Positions 46,240-61,821 of a stretch of DNA of 64,000 nt are shown here, piece after piece. The stretch lies in NCBI GenBank assembly GCA_963576475.1, contig OY754975.1, forward strand, positions 21,633,169-21,697,168, in the 5' to 3' direction. The notes under the pieces are model-generated. The model worked only from the letters and a program-made list of their open reading frames with translations. It was not told the DNA's origin and did no database searches. Position 1 is the stretch's first letter, and each line of letters starts with the position of its first letter. Source of the stretch: Molanna angustata (lineage: Eukaryota > Arthropoda > Insecta > Trichoptera > Molannidae). Both the position numbers and the translations under genes were made by a program.

Positions 46240-47095
46240 CAGACTCTTCAATACCTCCCATCCCTTCAGTACTTCCCGTCCCTTCAGTACCTTCCGTCCC
46301 TTCAGTACCTCCCGTCCCTTCAGTACCTCCCTCAGTTACTCCCGTTCCTTCAGTTACTCCCGTCCCTTCAGTTACTCCCGTCCCTTCAGTTACTCCCGTC
46401 CCTTCAGTTACTCCCGTCCCTTCAGTTACTCCCGTCCCTTCAGTTACTCCCGTCCCTTCAGTTACTCCCGTCCCTTCAGTTACCCCCGTCCCTTCAGTTA
46501 CTCCCGTCCCTTCAGTTACTCCCGTCCCTTCAGTTACTCCCGTCCCTTCAGTTACTCCCGTCCCTTCAGTTACTCCCGTCCCTTCAGTTACTCCCGTCCC
46601 TTCAGTTACTCCCGTCCCTTCAGTTACTCCCGTCCCTTCAGTTACTCCCGTCCCTTCAGTTACTCCCGTCCCTTCAGTTACTCCCGTCCCTTCAGTTACT
46701 CCCGTCCCTTCAGTTACTCCCGTCCCTTCAGTTACTCCCGTCCCTTCAGTTACTCCCGTCCCTTCAGTTACTCCCGTCCCTTCAGTTACTCCCGTCCCTT
46801 CAGTTACTCCCGTCCCTTCAGTTACTCCCGTCCCTTCAGTTACTCCCGTCCCTTCAGTTACTCCCGTCCCTTCAGTTACTCCCGTCCCTTCAGTTACTCC
46901 CGTCCCTTCAGTTACTCCCGTCCCTTCAGTTACCCCCGTCCCTTCAGTTACTCCCGTCCCTTCAGTTACTCCCGTCCCTTCAGTTACCCCCGTCCCTTCA
47001 GTTACTCCCGTCCCTTCATTACCTCCCGTCCCTTCATTACCTCCCGTCCCTTCAGTTACTCCCGTCCCTTCATTACCTCCCGTCCCTTCAGTAGG
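46240..47095. repeat. 18-bp minisatellite, about 45 units
   Basis: Units of TTCAGTTACTCCCGTCCC repeat head to tail with very few changes (TACCCC for TACTCC in some; TTCATTACC variants near 47016-47086 and TTCAGTACC variants near 46268-46330). Because 18 is a multiple of three, one frame (46214-47161) stays open as a repeated SYSRPF hexapeptide. This is not evidence of a gene. Variant units sit at both edges and uniform ones in the middle, as expected for arrays growing by unequal exchange. Confidence 0.9.
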
Positions 47096-47096
47096 T

Positions 47097-47850
47097 CCCG
47101 GTCATACGCTCGACAATTCATCAAAGTTTCATTGAAATTGATTGAACGGTTCCCAGGATAGTCCACCTTCATCGGTAAAATGACCTGATACCCGATGAAG
47201 AAGAAGAAGAAGAATTTTTTTTAATCCAGAAACCATCCCGGGCATACACTCGACAATTCATCAAAGTTTCATTGAAATTGATTGAACGGTTCCCAGGATA
47301 GTCCACCTTCATCGGTAAAATGACCTGATACCCGATGAAGAAGAAGAAGAAGAATTTTTTTTTAATCCAGAAACCATCCCGGGCATACACTCGACAATTC
47401 ATCAAAGTTTCATTGAAATTGAATGAACGGTTCCCAGGATAGTCCACCTTCATAGGTAAAATGACCTGATACCCGATGAAGAAGAAGAAGAAGAAAAATT
47501 TTTTAATCCAGAAACCATCCCGGTCTTACACTCGACAATTCATCAAAGTTTCATTGCAATCGGATGAACGGTTCTCAGGATAGTCCACCTTCATAGGTAA
47601 AATGACCTGATACCCGATGAAGAAGAAGAAGAAGAAAATATTTTAAATTCAGAAATCATCCCGGGCATACGATCGACAATTCACCAAAGTTTAATTGCAA
47701 TCGGATGAACGGTTCCCAGGATAGTCCACCTTCATAGGTAAAATGACCTAAAACTCGATGAAGAAGAAGAAGAAGTTAAAATTTTTTGATCCAGAAACCA
47801 TCCCTGGTATACTCTCGACAGTTCACCAAAGTTTCATCGCAATCGGATGA
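47097..47850. repeat. Tandem array of about 145-bp units, five copies
   Basis: Each unit runs ACGGTTCCCAGGATAGTCCA, ATGACCTGATACCCGATGAA with (GAA)n, a run of T, ATCCAGAAACCATCCCGG and CATCAAAGTTTCATTG. Units start near 47145, 47286, 47426, 47567 and 47709. The last differs most and leads into the element's 3' end. Confidence 0.85.
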
Positions 47851-47940
47851 GCGGTTTAGGAGCGCATTCAACACATTCATAGATACATAGATACATACAT
47901 AGATACATACAAACATTCAAATTTATAATATAGAAGATAT

Positions 47941-48390
47941 TATAAAATAAAAAATTAAGCTAATTGTTACTTGATCATGTTCCCGCAATATACGCGATAA
48001 ATGTTCTCGCCTACCTACCCCACTCACTTCGCCAACCAACCCCGATTGCGGGGTAAATATGCGAAGGCGGATTAATTTGCAAAAAGTGATCCAAAATTAA
48101 AGTTAGAAAACCTTAGTTATTTATTAATTTCTAAAATACCTTCTTAATGTCTGGCCAACTAAAATAACGCATTCCGCTACATTTTTGGTGTTTTTTGTAG
48201 GTATTATCCACAAAAACACTAAAAGTTCGCCTACCGGCCCCGGTCTCTCCTCTCCTAGGTACTATGCCCTTGTTTTTAATCCATGTATCTATGTTTTCTT
48301 CAGTTTCATCAACTTTGTGTCCTTTATTTCTTTTTATCGTATACTTATAAAATTATCTACCTATATTTAATTAGTACTTACCTAAATATT
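47941..48390. other. Spacer
   Basis: Nothing recognised. Confidence 0.35.
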
Positions 48391-48987
48391 TTACTCCTCA
48401 CTAACCCAAGGGGATATAGTGAGGTGTTATGATTTCGCAATTTTTAAGGGTATTTTTTTACTGCAGATTATCAACTAGTATCAAGCTGAGATTGTATTCA
48501 GAAAGTTTCATCACGATGTATCTGTGTGTGTGTGTGTGTGCTACATATACATATATGTGCTGTGTGCAGTGTGCTATGTATGACGTGTTAATTTTTACTT
48601 TATCGATTATAGACCAAAGTACCAATTCGATTCTTTTCAAATTTTGCAAATATGTATAGGTATGTAATACTCGTTTAGATCCCATTAGATTTTGAAGAAT
48701 ATCTGAATAGTGCTTCTCAATTTTTTAACTGTCAAATATTTCAAAGTGACCCCAAGCTCAGGAAATTTAAAATTTGATATTTTTAATTTCAAATTGATAA
48801 AAAGACACATCACTTTTATAAAATGGCATTGAAGAGTTATCAAGTTTTCGTAATAAAATATTTAAATAAAAAACAATTTATCAAACTCTTTTGATGAAAA
48901 TGCTGAATATTTTCCATACAAAATTTGAATAATTTATAGAATGACTTGTTAGTGAGGAGTTTAGCGTTGGCCACAACCCACTCGTTT
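48391..48987 (-). mobile_element. Family B element, copy 8 (near full length)
   Basis: Plus strand starts TTACTCCTCACTAACCCAAG with hairpin partner ATAGTGAGGTGT and ends GTGAGGAGTTTAGCGTTGGC, CACAACCCACTCGTTTT. Good reference copy for the family. Confidence 0.8.
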
Positions 48988-49034
48988 TACAATTGCGCAC
49001 GTAGGTAGGGTACACATAAGTATGATTATTAAAA

Positions 49035-49810
49035 ACTAGTTGCATCGTTGCATGTAACACATGAGATCCAACTGTCGATAGCGATAGTACGTATAGTTGA
49101 AGAATAAGTACCAAACTATAAACCCATAAATACAAATTATTTAATATTTTAAGATATTTGGTTTTCTATGTATGTATGTTTGGAGATTAGTATCAAACTA
49201 TTAAGTCATCTTAGATATTGTGTGTAGGCTACTTCCATACAAATTGTATGAAGCAATGTCGTCACTAAATTCAATTTTTATAAAAATTGTTAAAAAAATG
49301 AGATGTGCTAATACAATGTTAATATTTTTTATAGCAAATTAAATTATCTGTTGGGGTGTTTCGGCTTTTTTCGATATTTTAAAAAAATTGGAAATATAGG
49401 CAGTTAAACTCATAAATTTATCATAAAAAAAGTATTTTTCTTAATAAAACATGTTTAGGAAACCCTGGAATTTTTTCAAAAAACTAATTTGAGATTTTGT
49501 ATTTGTCTATGTTTATACCAATTTTCAGCGTTTTAGCTTTTATGGTTTCTGAGATATATGGAAAAATAAAGCAAAAATTCAAAAGTTGATAACCCCTGAC
49601 TGAAACAAAAATTCAAAATTCTGAGTATAAAAGTTTTGTAGGCCATGAACATACATGCTGCGAAGCCTCTAAGTTGGTGTTTTGACTTCAAAGTTGGAAA
49701 AGCCGTGAATAAAGTAGACCCTGCATACAATTCTCGCGTACCTATCCTGTCTTGAAACATTGTCGATATGTTAAGAGAACAAAGTTCTCCTGAACAAATC
49801 GACAGTTGGA
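49035..49810 (+). mobile_element. Family A element, copy 6 (internal deletions)
   Basis: Ends as in the other copies (ACTAGTTGCATCGTTGCATG, AAATCGACAGTTGGA). A small duplication (GCATCGTT) is present near the 5' end. About 55 bp after the start, and the microsatellite block near the 3' end, are deleted. Confidence 0.8.
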
Positions 49811-52552
49811 ATATCAATGCTGACTTCATTACAGTTTTTAATGGACAATGAAGCTATTTTGTTTTTAATTTAATGATCCTTCCGAGCGGTATATTTTCTA
49901 TTTTTTCATGTAATATTGAGAAATAAGGGATTTTCAAACCTTTCGTTCCCACATTTGCTGTCACAATAAAAAAAACTGTATGTATGCTCGGTTTCCCTGG
50001 CATAATACTTGCTTTTAATAACTGGTAACATCTTTTAGGTTGGCCATTTGCGCGGGAGCCATAGATATGACTTAGAGATAACTTTTCGGAGTATTTATAT
50101 ATTTTTTGACAGCGATGTTGTTATCTCTATTATAATATAATGTAGATTTATGTGTAGTCATGATATAGTAATCGATAAATGAGAATTTCAATATAGGTTT
50201 TTTGTTGTTGTGTAATTGTACAGACTTAAGTTGGAATTTACCTACGTAGTGTTTATCCCTTGATAAGATCGGCGACAGCCGGTCGGAAAATATAGTAACT
50301 GAATATAATTTTATTGGTTGATTACAAACGCATACAATTTGCCAAATAATAGAAGTAACTACATAAAAAAGACAGTCGCTGGCGCTTTTCATAGAAAATA
50401 TTTCTTTTTCACTTCTGATTGGAAAATGAGAATTTGGAACACGATTTGTATTAACACTTATATTCCTATTCATAATCGGACTTCGTGGCTCAGTTAATTA
50501 TATATGTGACTCTTAAGCGAAAGCCCCGTATTTGATTCCCAGTGGAGACATACTTTTTAATTATGTTTTCAGACTGGGCAACTTTTTGCTGGGTGGGTGT
50601 TGGGAAAATTAATATTTGACATAATACCTATATGATAGTGTAACAATACAAAATAAATTAAAAATAATAATACCTGCAATATTTAAAAGATCATGATTTG
50701 AGCCTTATGTATGTACTTATATTATTAAACGTGTTTTGTATAACACAAAAAATATGTATTACTGGACCCTTATAGCTTGTTGTTTTACGATAATTATACT
50801 TATAATTTAAAATACATGTTACTAGATGCGAACGCAGTTAGGTATACACATTTTTATATAAAAGTTAAAATGTAATGAATAACCTACATATAATTTGAAT
50901 GAAAATATGTCATATCGCAAATTCTGGATACATTTTTTACTATATATCAGTGCATAAAATATCGGTATTGATTAGAATATGTGAATTAATCAAGTTTTTC
51001 TAACAAATGCAGGTCGCTTCTTGATTTAATAATATAAATATTCAGAGTCATCTGATTCAACAAAGAACCAATGAATTTGTTGGCTTAACAACAGCACTTG
51101 AGAATTCCTTACTCGAAACCGTATATACAATTCTAAGGAATGTTTTGTTTCGCATTACTTACGGTAATGCTATGAATAAGAAGAATGTTGAATATAATTA
51201 TAGTCAGAGCAATAAAAGTGGGCATCCGTTGATTGTTGCTTTAGAGGTTGCTGGTTAATGAAACACAGCAATGTGCTGACAATATGTATCTGCGACTATC
51301 GCATGCGACTTGTTGATATTTAGCAACGTATAACTATGCGGCCGATTTCACCATTGTTTATCAAATCAAATATCTACTAATCACCCATTGATGAGCTCAA
51401 ATCCTCGAGTGGAACATGCGCAATACCACACCGAAAGCCAAAATAAACTGCGAGACGGTACTACGCTCAAAAGATTTAGTCTTAACATAGATTGCTTGGT
51501 GAAATGATAGTACGTCCAATTCAGTAACTTTTTGAAATAAAATAGGAACGTTCTAAAATATTAGAATTAAGGTCATTAGAATTTGATTTCGTATTCTGAA
51601 ACTGACGTTGTTCCATAGACTAAAATCTACAAAATTAGTGCATTGTAGATAGTATTTTGAACTCAAATTGTCTATGGCGCAAACTACGCGTGCGTACTGC
51701 GCACTGTTCGGCCATGTTTATTTATGTCATGTCGCCCATCTAATATTTTATAGGTACGTGTAAATAAATAATCAATTATTATTTTTTTCCTTACTCAACT
51801 GATATTTTTAACTTAACTAAAATATTTCGAACTGCTGTGAAAATAATTAGTAGGTACGCTTCCAATTAGGTGTGAACTAAAATTTGTAACGTTTTGACAG
51901 TTGATTAGACTAAAATCTGGTTATAGAATAGGGAATTGAACTAATGCGTGATTTATTTGAAGTAAGATCGTTCCTAAATAGGAACGTTTATATTTCTGCG
52001 TTATAGAATATTGACTTGGACTAAGTGGAATAGGAACTCACCTATTTTAGCTGAAACGTTCTTAAAAAGTTATATGTAGAATCGGACGCAGTTTTCATGT
52101 TAATGAAACATCATAAAATTATATGCTGTTTTGCGTTGCATGCGATTGCTGCTAGCAACTATTGTAGGCATAATATGAATTTTAATTGAGTGGTTTTTAA
52201 AGTGTAGGTAACAAACCTAAAAGATCGCACGCACGTTTGTCGTTATTTAGAACATTTTTTTAGTTTAATTAAAATAATTGATATGCATTAAAATAATAAA
52301 AAAATAACATTTCATAATATACATTCTTAAACTATGGTAATGAAGAGAATATTCATCCCTCAGCTGAGAACGGATCTTGTTTTAACAATTTATTTTAAAT
52401 TCTACAAAAGTTACTTATGTTCTTCTATATGATATATTTCAGCTGTTAATTCACATATCTTCTACATCAACGAAGCTTTCTCTTACGTCTAAGGTATTGT
52501 TATCGAATATTTTTATTATTGCATATGCGCAAACATTGGATTTTTTTCCCTG
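49811..52552. other. Upstream flank without recognisable genes
   Basis: No domain recognised. A 133-codon minus-strand frame at 50072-50473 lacks any recognisable motif. A tRNA-like relic may lie at 50485-50560 (TTCGTGGCTCAGTTAATTAT, TTTGATTCCCAG). The segment 51345-52095 has AGGAACGTT repeats and weak inverted ends (GGCCGATTTC, GAATCGGAC) and could be an old MITE. Confidence 0.35.
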
Positions 52553-52680
52553 TCGGGAGTCAAAGATATTTTTTAACAGATTTTTAATTATCTCAATAGA
52601 GACGAAGTTGGAATATTTATTGTAGGAGAACCGGGAAATCAAGGCACCTACAGGGCTTACGACCTGTCATCGGCTGGTTT

Positions 52681-52708
52681 ACGTGATCACTTTATAAAGT
52701 GATCACGT
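52681..52708. repeat. Perfect 28-bp palindrome
   Basis: ACGTGATCACTTTA is followed at once by its inverse complement TAAAGTGATCACGT. It lies at the inner end of the left arm of the 52553-53900 structure. Confidence 0.85.
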
Positions 52709-53032
52709 ATTGTTATCGTTATACATCTAGAAAAAAATACTATAAGCGACTACTGAAGGCACAGATTTTTAGCGATGATCGCATAAACGAAACTGCACCT
52801 TAATATATATAATATGTGCATTGAGATATCAATGTGTTTATTCTCTCTCTCTCTCTCTTACTCTGTAATAATATTTACTTCTAAACGACGCTATTAAAAC
52901 ATTATTATTATTAATAGTTTAATACCGTAATATCTACCAAGTTAATTATGTAGGTTGATACAATACTCACTCTGTAAAGCAAACAGAAACTCATTTGGTA
53001 ATTATTAATAACACGGTATTTTATTTGTAATT

Positions 53033-53562
53033 ATCCTCCTAATGAATTTCTCACAAAATTTCATATCCCAATTTTTAAGGCTATATTTTTATTCCAGATT
53101 ATTAACTAGTATCATGCTGAGATTGTATTCTGTATTCATCACAATGCATCTGTGTGTGTCCTGTGTAGGTACTATGTACGGCGTGTTTATTGTACTTTAT
53201 CGTTTATAGACTATATTATTTTCAAATTTCGCAAATTTGTCTGTCTAATACCCGCTTACACCTCATTAGATTTTGAAGGATATTTGAATAGTGCTTCTCA
53301 TTTTTTTAACTGTCAAATATTTCAAAGTGACCCTATACACAGGAAACTTGAAATTTTATTCTTCAATTGGTAAAAAGGGATAACATTTTCATAAAAAATA
53401 TTAAGTTTACATAGATAAATATTTAAAACAAAAATAATTTAACAAAACTCATTTCAAGAAAATGCTGAAAATATCCGTACGAAATTTGATTTTGTTTGAT
53501 TTGATTTGAATTTGTGGAGTGACTTTGTAGTGAGGAGTTTAACGTTGTCAACAACCCACTCG
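53033..53562 (-). mobile_element. Family B element, copy 9
   Basis: Contains ACTAGTATCATGCTGAGATT and TTGAATAGTGCTTCTCA and ends AACAACCCACTCGTTTT. The terminal hairpin at the left is decayed. Confidence 0.7.
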
Positions 53563-53900
53563 TTTTTTTTGTATCAATATTTTGATCCTTTTTCCAAAGT
53601 AACTGCAAAAATGTTTCTTCGTTAATCCATAGATGGCGATGATGTTTCAGTCTATTTCTAAAACAAAAAGATTCTCATGATTAACAATTACTTATATAGA
53701 ACTTTCAAAAATTGGATTGATAAGGAACACAATAAGAAGACATATTAGTGAATGCTGCGCAAGCGCATACAGTGATCACGTAAACCAGCTGATGACAGGT
53801 TGTAAGCCCTTTAGGTGCCTTGAGTTCCTGGTTTTCCTATAACATTCCAGCTTCGTCTCTATTGACATGTTAAAAATTTGTTTAAAAAAGTTCCTACGTT

Positions 53901-56939
<3,039 letters not shown>

Positions 56940-56948
56940 GAACGCGAA

Positions 56949-59744
56949 ATGCAACGCGGTGTCAGTCGCACCGTGTCTACGTTTGCGAACCGACCAGCCT
57001 CGATAATGACCGATGATATTCGGTTGAAACGTCGGCAAAACCGTCCTTTTCAGGACGAAAACGAGCGGATAGCCCGGAAAAGTAGCTATACATATATCTC
57101 TACAATCCGCGAAAATTTATATTTAAACATTAATAACCTCTACGGGAAGGACACTCATCTACTCACCAAGACATTCGAAAAGCTGAGAACGAAGAAAACC
57201 AAACTGTTATGTAATATAACATTCTTGCAAAGATGCCGTGATAATGGAATTGTTCCGGTTGCTTTCAAGCTAAAAAATAAACATCCAAGTTCTCGCAAGA
57301 TATCACAGATACTACACAACACAAGCATGGCCCTCCTTCGCGAAGAAATAAGAAATACTCGAAGCTCTCTCCACCAAACAGAAATTAATTTACAAGAAGT
57401 TCACTATCAACTTACTGCTACACTACACTCTGTACTATGGGATGAAGTCGACATTTTAACAACACAACGAGCCCTTATGAACAAAGATTTAATCACCACC
57501 CGGTTAAAGAAGAAATTCGACGCACTTTACTTGAAATCTAATCCACCTACCACAGAACACTTATCTCTGGACAATAATAAAATTGTCATCAACAAATCAG
57601 ACTGCCTGCTGGATGAACCGACCATATCAGTACTCGCTAAGGGTTTCAACTATGCTGTAGCACCGACACGTATTCCAACGGAAGACATAATCACGGGTGT
57701 AGAATCAGCCATAATGAAGCTACAAGAAAAAGAAGCCGAAACCATTAGACAGCTAACCTGCGAAGTCCTACGAAAATCACATCCACCAAAACCCAACATA
57801 ACAAAAGACGAACGAAAGGCTCTGCGTTCATTAAAAATGAACGAGGATATCATTGTTTTACCAGCAGACAAAGGGAATGCCACAGTCATCATGAACCAAG
57901 ATAAGATGCAAACCTTATTAGAAGATACAACCACATACAAGCGTCATCCGAACGATCCTACAACATACCTTGAAAAAATAACCAAAACAAAGATAATGAA
58001 GTCTAGTATTGACCAAGATACGAAGAAACTAATTATCCCTCGGGAAAAATCATCCAGAGTACCAAGGATGTATGGTCTTCCAAAAATTCATAAAGAAAAT
58101 ACTCCTCTCCGCCCAATAATCAGCGCCGTGGCCTCACCAACACAAGCACTAGCTAAATATCTAGCACGCCGCATGCAACATCATGTAGAGACTGCGTCAT
58201 CATACATAAAAAACGCCGAACACTTCATCGAGCGGATAAAAGATGTTAAATTACAAAAAGAGGACATACTCCTTAGTTTAGACATAGTGTCTCTCTTCAC
58301 GAACATACCAGTTGACGAAGTGTTGGACGTAATTAACGAAAAAATAAAACCTACAAAAGATATTATTGAACTTACGAAACACTGTCTTAATAGCACATAT
58401 TTCCAATACAACGGAGAGATGTATAAACAAATAAGAGGTGCACCGATGGGATCTTCACTATCACCAGTAGCAGCAAACATCTACATGATGGCTTTTGAAG
58501 AAGATGCCTTAAACGACTATCCCCACAAACCAACTGTATGGGTCAGATACATTGATGACATTTTTATAATCTGGCGCCATGGTGAAGAAGAGCTGAGCAA
58601 ATTTATAATATACCTAAACAATAGACACACATCTATCCAGTTTACAATGGAAATGCAAATTAACGACCAATTACCATTCCTCGATGTGTTGGTAAAAAAG
58701 AATCCCGATTGTTCATTAAGTTTTACTGTATACCGGAAACCAACACATACCGACCGATACCTGAACGCAAACTCACACCACCACCCAGCCCAGTTAGCAG
58801 GATTAGTTAATACTCTAGTTACCCGGTCAAAAAGAATATCGGACGAGGAAAATATTAACCAAGAAATAAGTAGCCTCAAGAAAGCTCTCCTTGCTAACGG
58901 ATATCATAACAACACTATAAATAGAGCAATTAAAAAAGATCAAACAGTAAAAAAGACAGAAAAAGATAAAGAAGAGATACGCGGGTTGGCGATACTTCCA
59001 TACGTCAGTGGGTCTACGGATAAAATATGTCGAGTACTAAAAAAGTATAAAATTAAAACTGTTTTTAAAACAGACAGAAAAATCTCGTCTTTTTTACGAC
59101 CGACCAAAGACAATATACCGTTAGAGTCACATGGTATATACGAGATCCCCTGCGGTACGTGCGAAAAAACTTACATCGGTCGCACAAACAGAAAAGTATC
59201 AGCACGCGTAGCCGAACACCGCCTAGACGTAAAACAAAATAAATCGACGTCAACACTGGCGAATCATGTGATGACAGAAGGCCACAAAATAGACTTCGAT
59301 GCAGCAAAGACTCTTGTCCGTTTAAATAACGAGATTAATAGAGTATATAGAGAAGCCATCGAAATAGAAAAACGGCCCTTCGCAATGAACACAAGAGATG
59401 ATTCTCGTCGTCTACCAGTGGCGTGGAAACCAGTACTTAATTCATATTCAAGTGACCGCGCATGGTTAAACGAATCAACGCCAATGACGCCAGTGCATAC
59501 CGCTACAACTGTTCCCCCGCCCTCTGCCCTCCCGCACCTAGCTGTACGGCGATCGACACGCGCACATACCAGCGTGACGTCATACGACGAACGATATACA
59601 GCACGGTCACCGAGCTGCAGGGGAGACACCCTCACCACACCACCACTAACAACAGAGCGCGAATCGACGGTTACTCATGCTCACACCGCCACCCCTCCCA
59701 CACGCCGCATCACACGCCAATACACCAACACGATACAGAAATAG
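56949..59744 (+). CDS. Penelope-like polyprotein: reverse transcriptase + GIY-YIG endonuclease
   Basis: An uninterrupted 931-codon frame encoding the enzyme by which Penelope-like elements copy RNA into DNA primed at a nicked target. The N-terminal 200 residues are basic and lack a named domain. RT blocks follow: LPADKGNATVIM near 300, RMYGLPKIHK near 370, LRPIISAVASPTQ near 383, LDIVSLFTNIPVDEV near 443, GAPMGSSLSPVAANIYM around 497 and the catalytic YIDD at 534-537 (VRYIDDIFIIW). The GIY-YIG nuclease has GIYEI at 729-733 and YIG at 742-744, with RVAEHRLDV and the RDDSRRLP region after it. Length and domain order are normal for a canonical Penelope. The first ATG (56949) lies in the pseudo-LTR; a later ATG (57006 or further) may be the real start. 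No lesion seen, so it may be active or very recent. Confidence 0.9.
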   Translation: MQRGVSRTVSTFANRPASIMTDDIRLKRRQNRPFQDENERIARKSSYTYISTIRENLYLNINNLYGKDTHLLTKTFEKLRTKKTKLLCNITFLQRCRDNGIVPVAFKLKNKHPSSRKISQILHNTSMALLREEIRNTRSSLHQTEINLQEVHYQLTATLHSVLWDEVDILTTQRALMNKDLITTRLKKKFDALYLKSNPPTTEHLSLDNNKIVINKSDCLLDEPTISVLAKGFNYAVAPTRIPTEDIITGVESAIMKLQEKEAETIRQLTCEVLRKSHPPKPNITKDERKALRSLKMNEDIIVLPADKGNATVIMNQDKMQTLLEDTTTYKRHPNDPTTYLEKITKTKIMKSSIDQDTKKLIIPREKSSRVPRMYGLPKIHKENTPLRPIISAVASPTQALAKYLARRMQHHVETASSYIKNAEHFIERIKDVKLQKEDILLSLDIVSLFTNIPVDEVLDVINEKIKPTKDIIELTKHCLNSTYFQYNGEMYKQIRGAPMGSSLSPVAANIYMMAFEEDALNDYPHKPTVWVRYIDDIFIIWRHGEEELSKFIIYLNNRHTSIQFTMEMQINDQLPFLDVLVKKNPDCSLSFTVYRKPTHTDRYLNANSHHHPAQLAGLVNTLVTRSKRISDEENINQEISSLKKALLANGYHNNTINRAIKKDQTVKKTEKDKEEIRGLAILPYVSGSTDKICRVLKKYKIKTVFKTDRKISSFLRPTKDNIPLESHGIYEIPCGTCEKTYIGRTNRKVSARVAEHRLDVKQNKSTSTLANHVMTEGHKIDFDAAKTLVRLNNEINRVYREAIEIEKRPFAMNTRDDSRRLPVAWKPVLNSYSSDRAWLNESTPMTPVHTATTVPPPSALPHLAVRRSTRAHTSVTSYDERYTARSPSCRGDTLTTPPLTTERESTVTHAHTATPPTRRITRQYTNTIQK
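57009..57057 (+). ncRNA. Conserved two-stem RNA motif in the Penelope pseudo-LTR
   Basis: Stem P1 ACCGA/TCGGT around loop TGATAT is followed by TGAAACGTCGG and then stem P2 CGTCC/GGACG around TTTTCA. The second pseudo-LTR repeats it at 59814-59862. The diverged element on the minus strand at 54910-54962 has GCCTG/CAGGC around GTGATATT, the same GAAACGTCGG, and P2 GGTCTT/AAGACC. The P1 stems differ by compensatory changes while the loop and GAAACGTCGG stay fixed. Penelope pseudo-LTRs are known to carry hammerhead ribozymes; here the core words (CCGATGA and CTGGTGA) each miss CTGATGA by one base, so a canonical hammerhead is not proven. Confidence 0.55.
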
Positions 59745-59933
59745 GAACGCGAAATGCAACGCGGTGTCAGTCGCACCGTGTCTACGTTTGCGAACCGACC
59801 AGCCTCGATAATGACCGATGATATTCGGTTGAAACGTCGGCAAAACCGTCCTTTTCAGGACGAAAACGAGCGGATAGCCCGGAAAAGTAGCTATACATAT
59901 ATCTCTACAATCCGCGAAAATTTATATTTAAAC

Positions 59934-60158
<225 letters not shown>

Positions 60159-60173
60159 GGACAATTTATAAAG

Positions 60174-61391
<1,218 letters not shown>

Positions 61392-61800
61392 TGTATATAT
61401 TCTTGTAGGAAAATAATAAGCATACCCCGATTTTTGACATTTAAGTTAAATTTCTAAAAACACTATAAGGTATAGAGCATTATATTTTTTTATAAATTAA
61501 AGAAGATCAAAATATATGGAAAAATACGATGTAACGTTGCATTAATGCATCAGGTTAAGTTAATAAACCAAAAAAACTTTTATTTCGCAATGGCGCTGAA
61601 TGGAAAATAAATGTTTTTAGGTTTATTTACTAAACCTGAAGCATTAATGCAACGTTACATCATATTTTTCTAGATATTTTTGTCTTCTTTAATTAAAAAA
61701 AAATATGTTGAACTACGCTTTATATTTTATTAAAAATATAAGATAAACGTTGAAAATCGAGGTATGCCATTATTTTTCTACAAGAATTTATACTGAACAT
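61392..61800. mobile_element. Foldback element family F, copy 2 (longer palindrome)
   Basis: The centre GTAACGTTGCATTAATGCAT ... GCATTAATGCAACGTTAC matches the 28-kb copy. Outside it, CTTGTAGGAAAATAATAAGC then ATACCCCGATTTTTGA mirrors AAAATCGAGGTATGCCATTA then TTTTTCTACAAG, giving arms of about 170 bp. Confidence 0.75.
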
Positions 61801-61821
61801 TATCAAAAAGTAAAGATATAT

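Larger units (their letters stand above)
46172..47940 (+). mobile_element. Interspersed element swollen by two tandem arrays
   Basis: Starts ACTAGTGAACACCCGGCAAA then CTTCGTATTGCC, a start shared with a widespread arthropod repeat type (ACTAGCTGACCCGGCAAAC-like). It ends with the matching 3' motif: ACCAAAGTTTCATCGCAATC, GGATGAGCGGTTTAGGAGC, GATACATACAAACATTC and AATTTATAATATAGAAGAT. Both ends are conserved while the interior is almost entirely the 18-bp and 150-bp tandem arrays below. Superfamily unclear. Confidence 0.6.
52553..53900. mobile_element. Structure with inverted arms of about 140 bp
   Basis: 52553-52700 and 53766-53900 are inverse complements: CAATAGAGACGAAGTTGGAA, CAAGGCACCTACAGGGCTTA and GACCTGTCATCGGCTGGTTT versus AAACCAGCTGATGACAGG, TAAGCCCTTTAGGTGCCTTG and TTCCAGCTTCGTCTCTATTG. 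Family B copy 9 lies between them. Possibly the ends of one decayed element. Confidence 0.6.

Noticed and set aside
46240..47095. CRISPR-like array
   Set aside because: Units are contiguous without unique spacers and the genome is eukaryotic; it is a minisatellite.
46214..47161. 315-codon SYSRPF repeat protein
   Set aside because: It is an 18-bp minisatellite read in a preserved frame inside a dispersed element; no start context, domain or non-repeat coding sequence.
50072..50473. 133-codon minus-strand frame as a gene
   Set aside because: No recognisable domain, AT-biased codons, no splice or promoter support; such lengths occur by chance here.
51345..52095. MITE with GGCCGATT-like inverted ends
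   Set aside because: The ends match over fewer than 10 bases with mismatches and no target duplication is visible.
57005..57036. Canonical hammerhead ribozyme
   Set aside because: The CTGATGA core is off by one base in both subfamilies, and the bases between it and GAAA do not form stem II. Kept only as a structured-RNA candidate.
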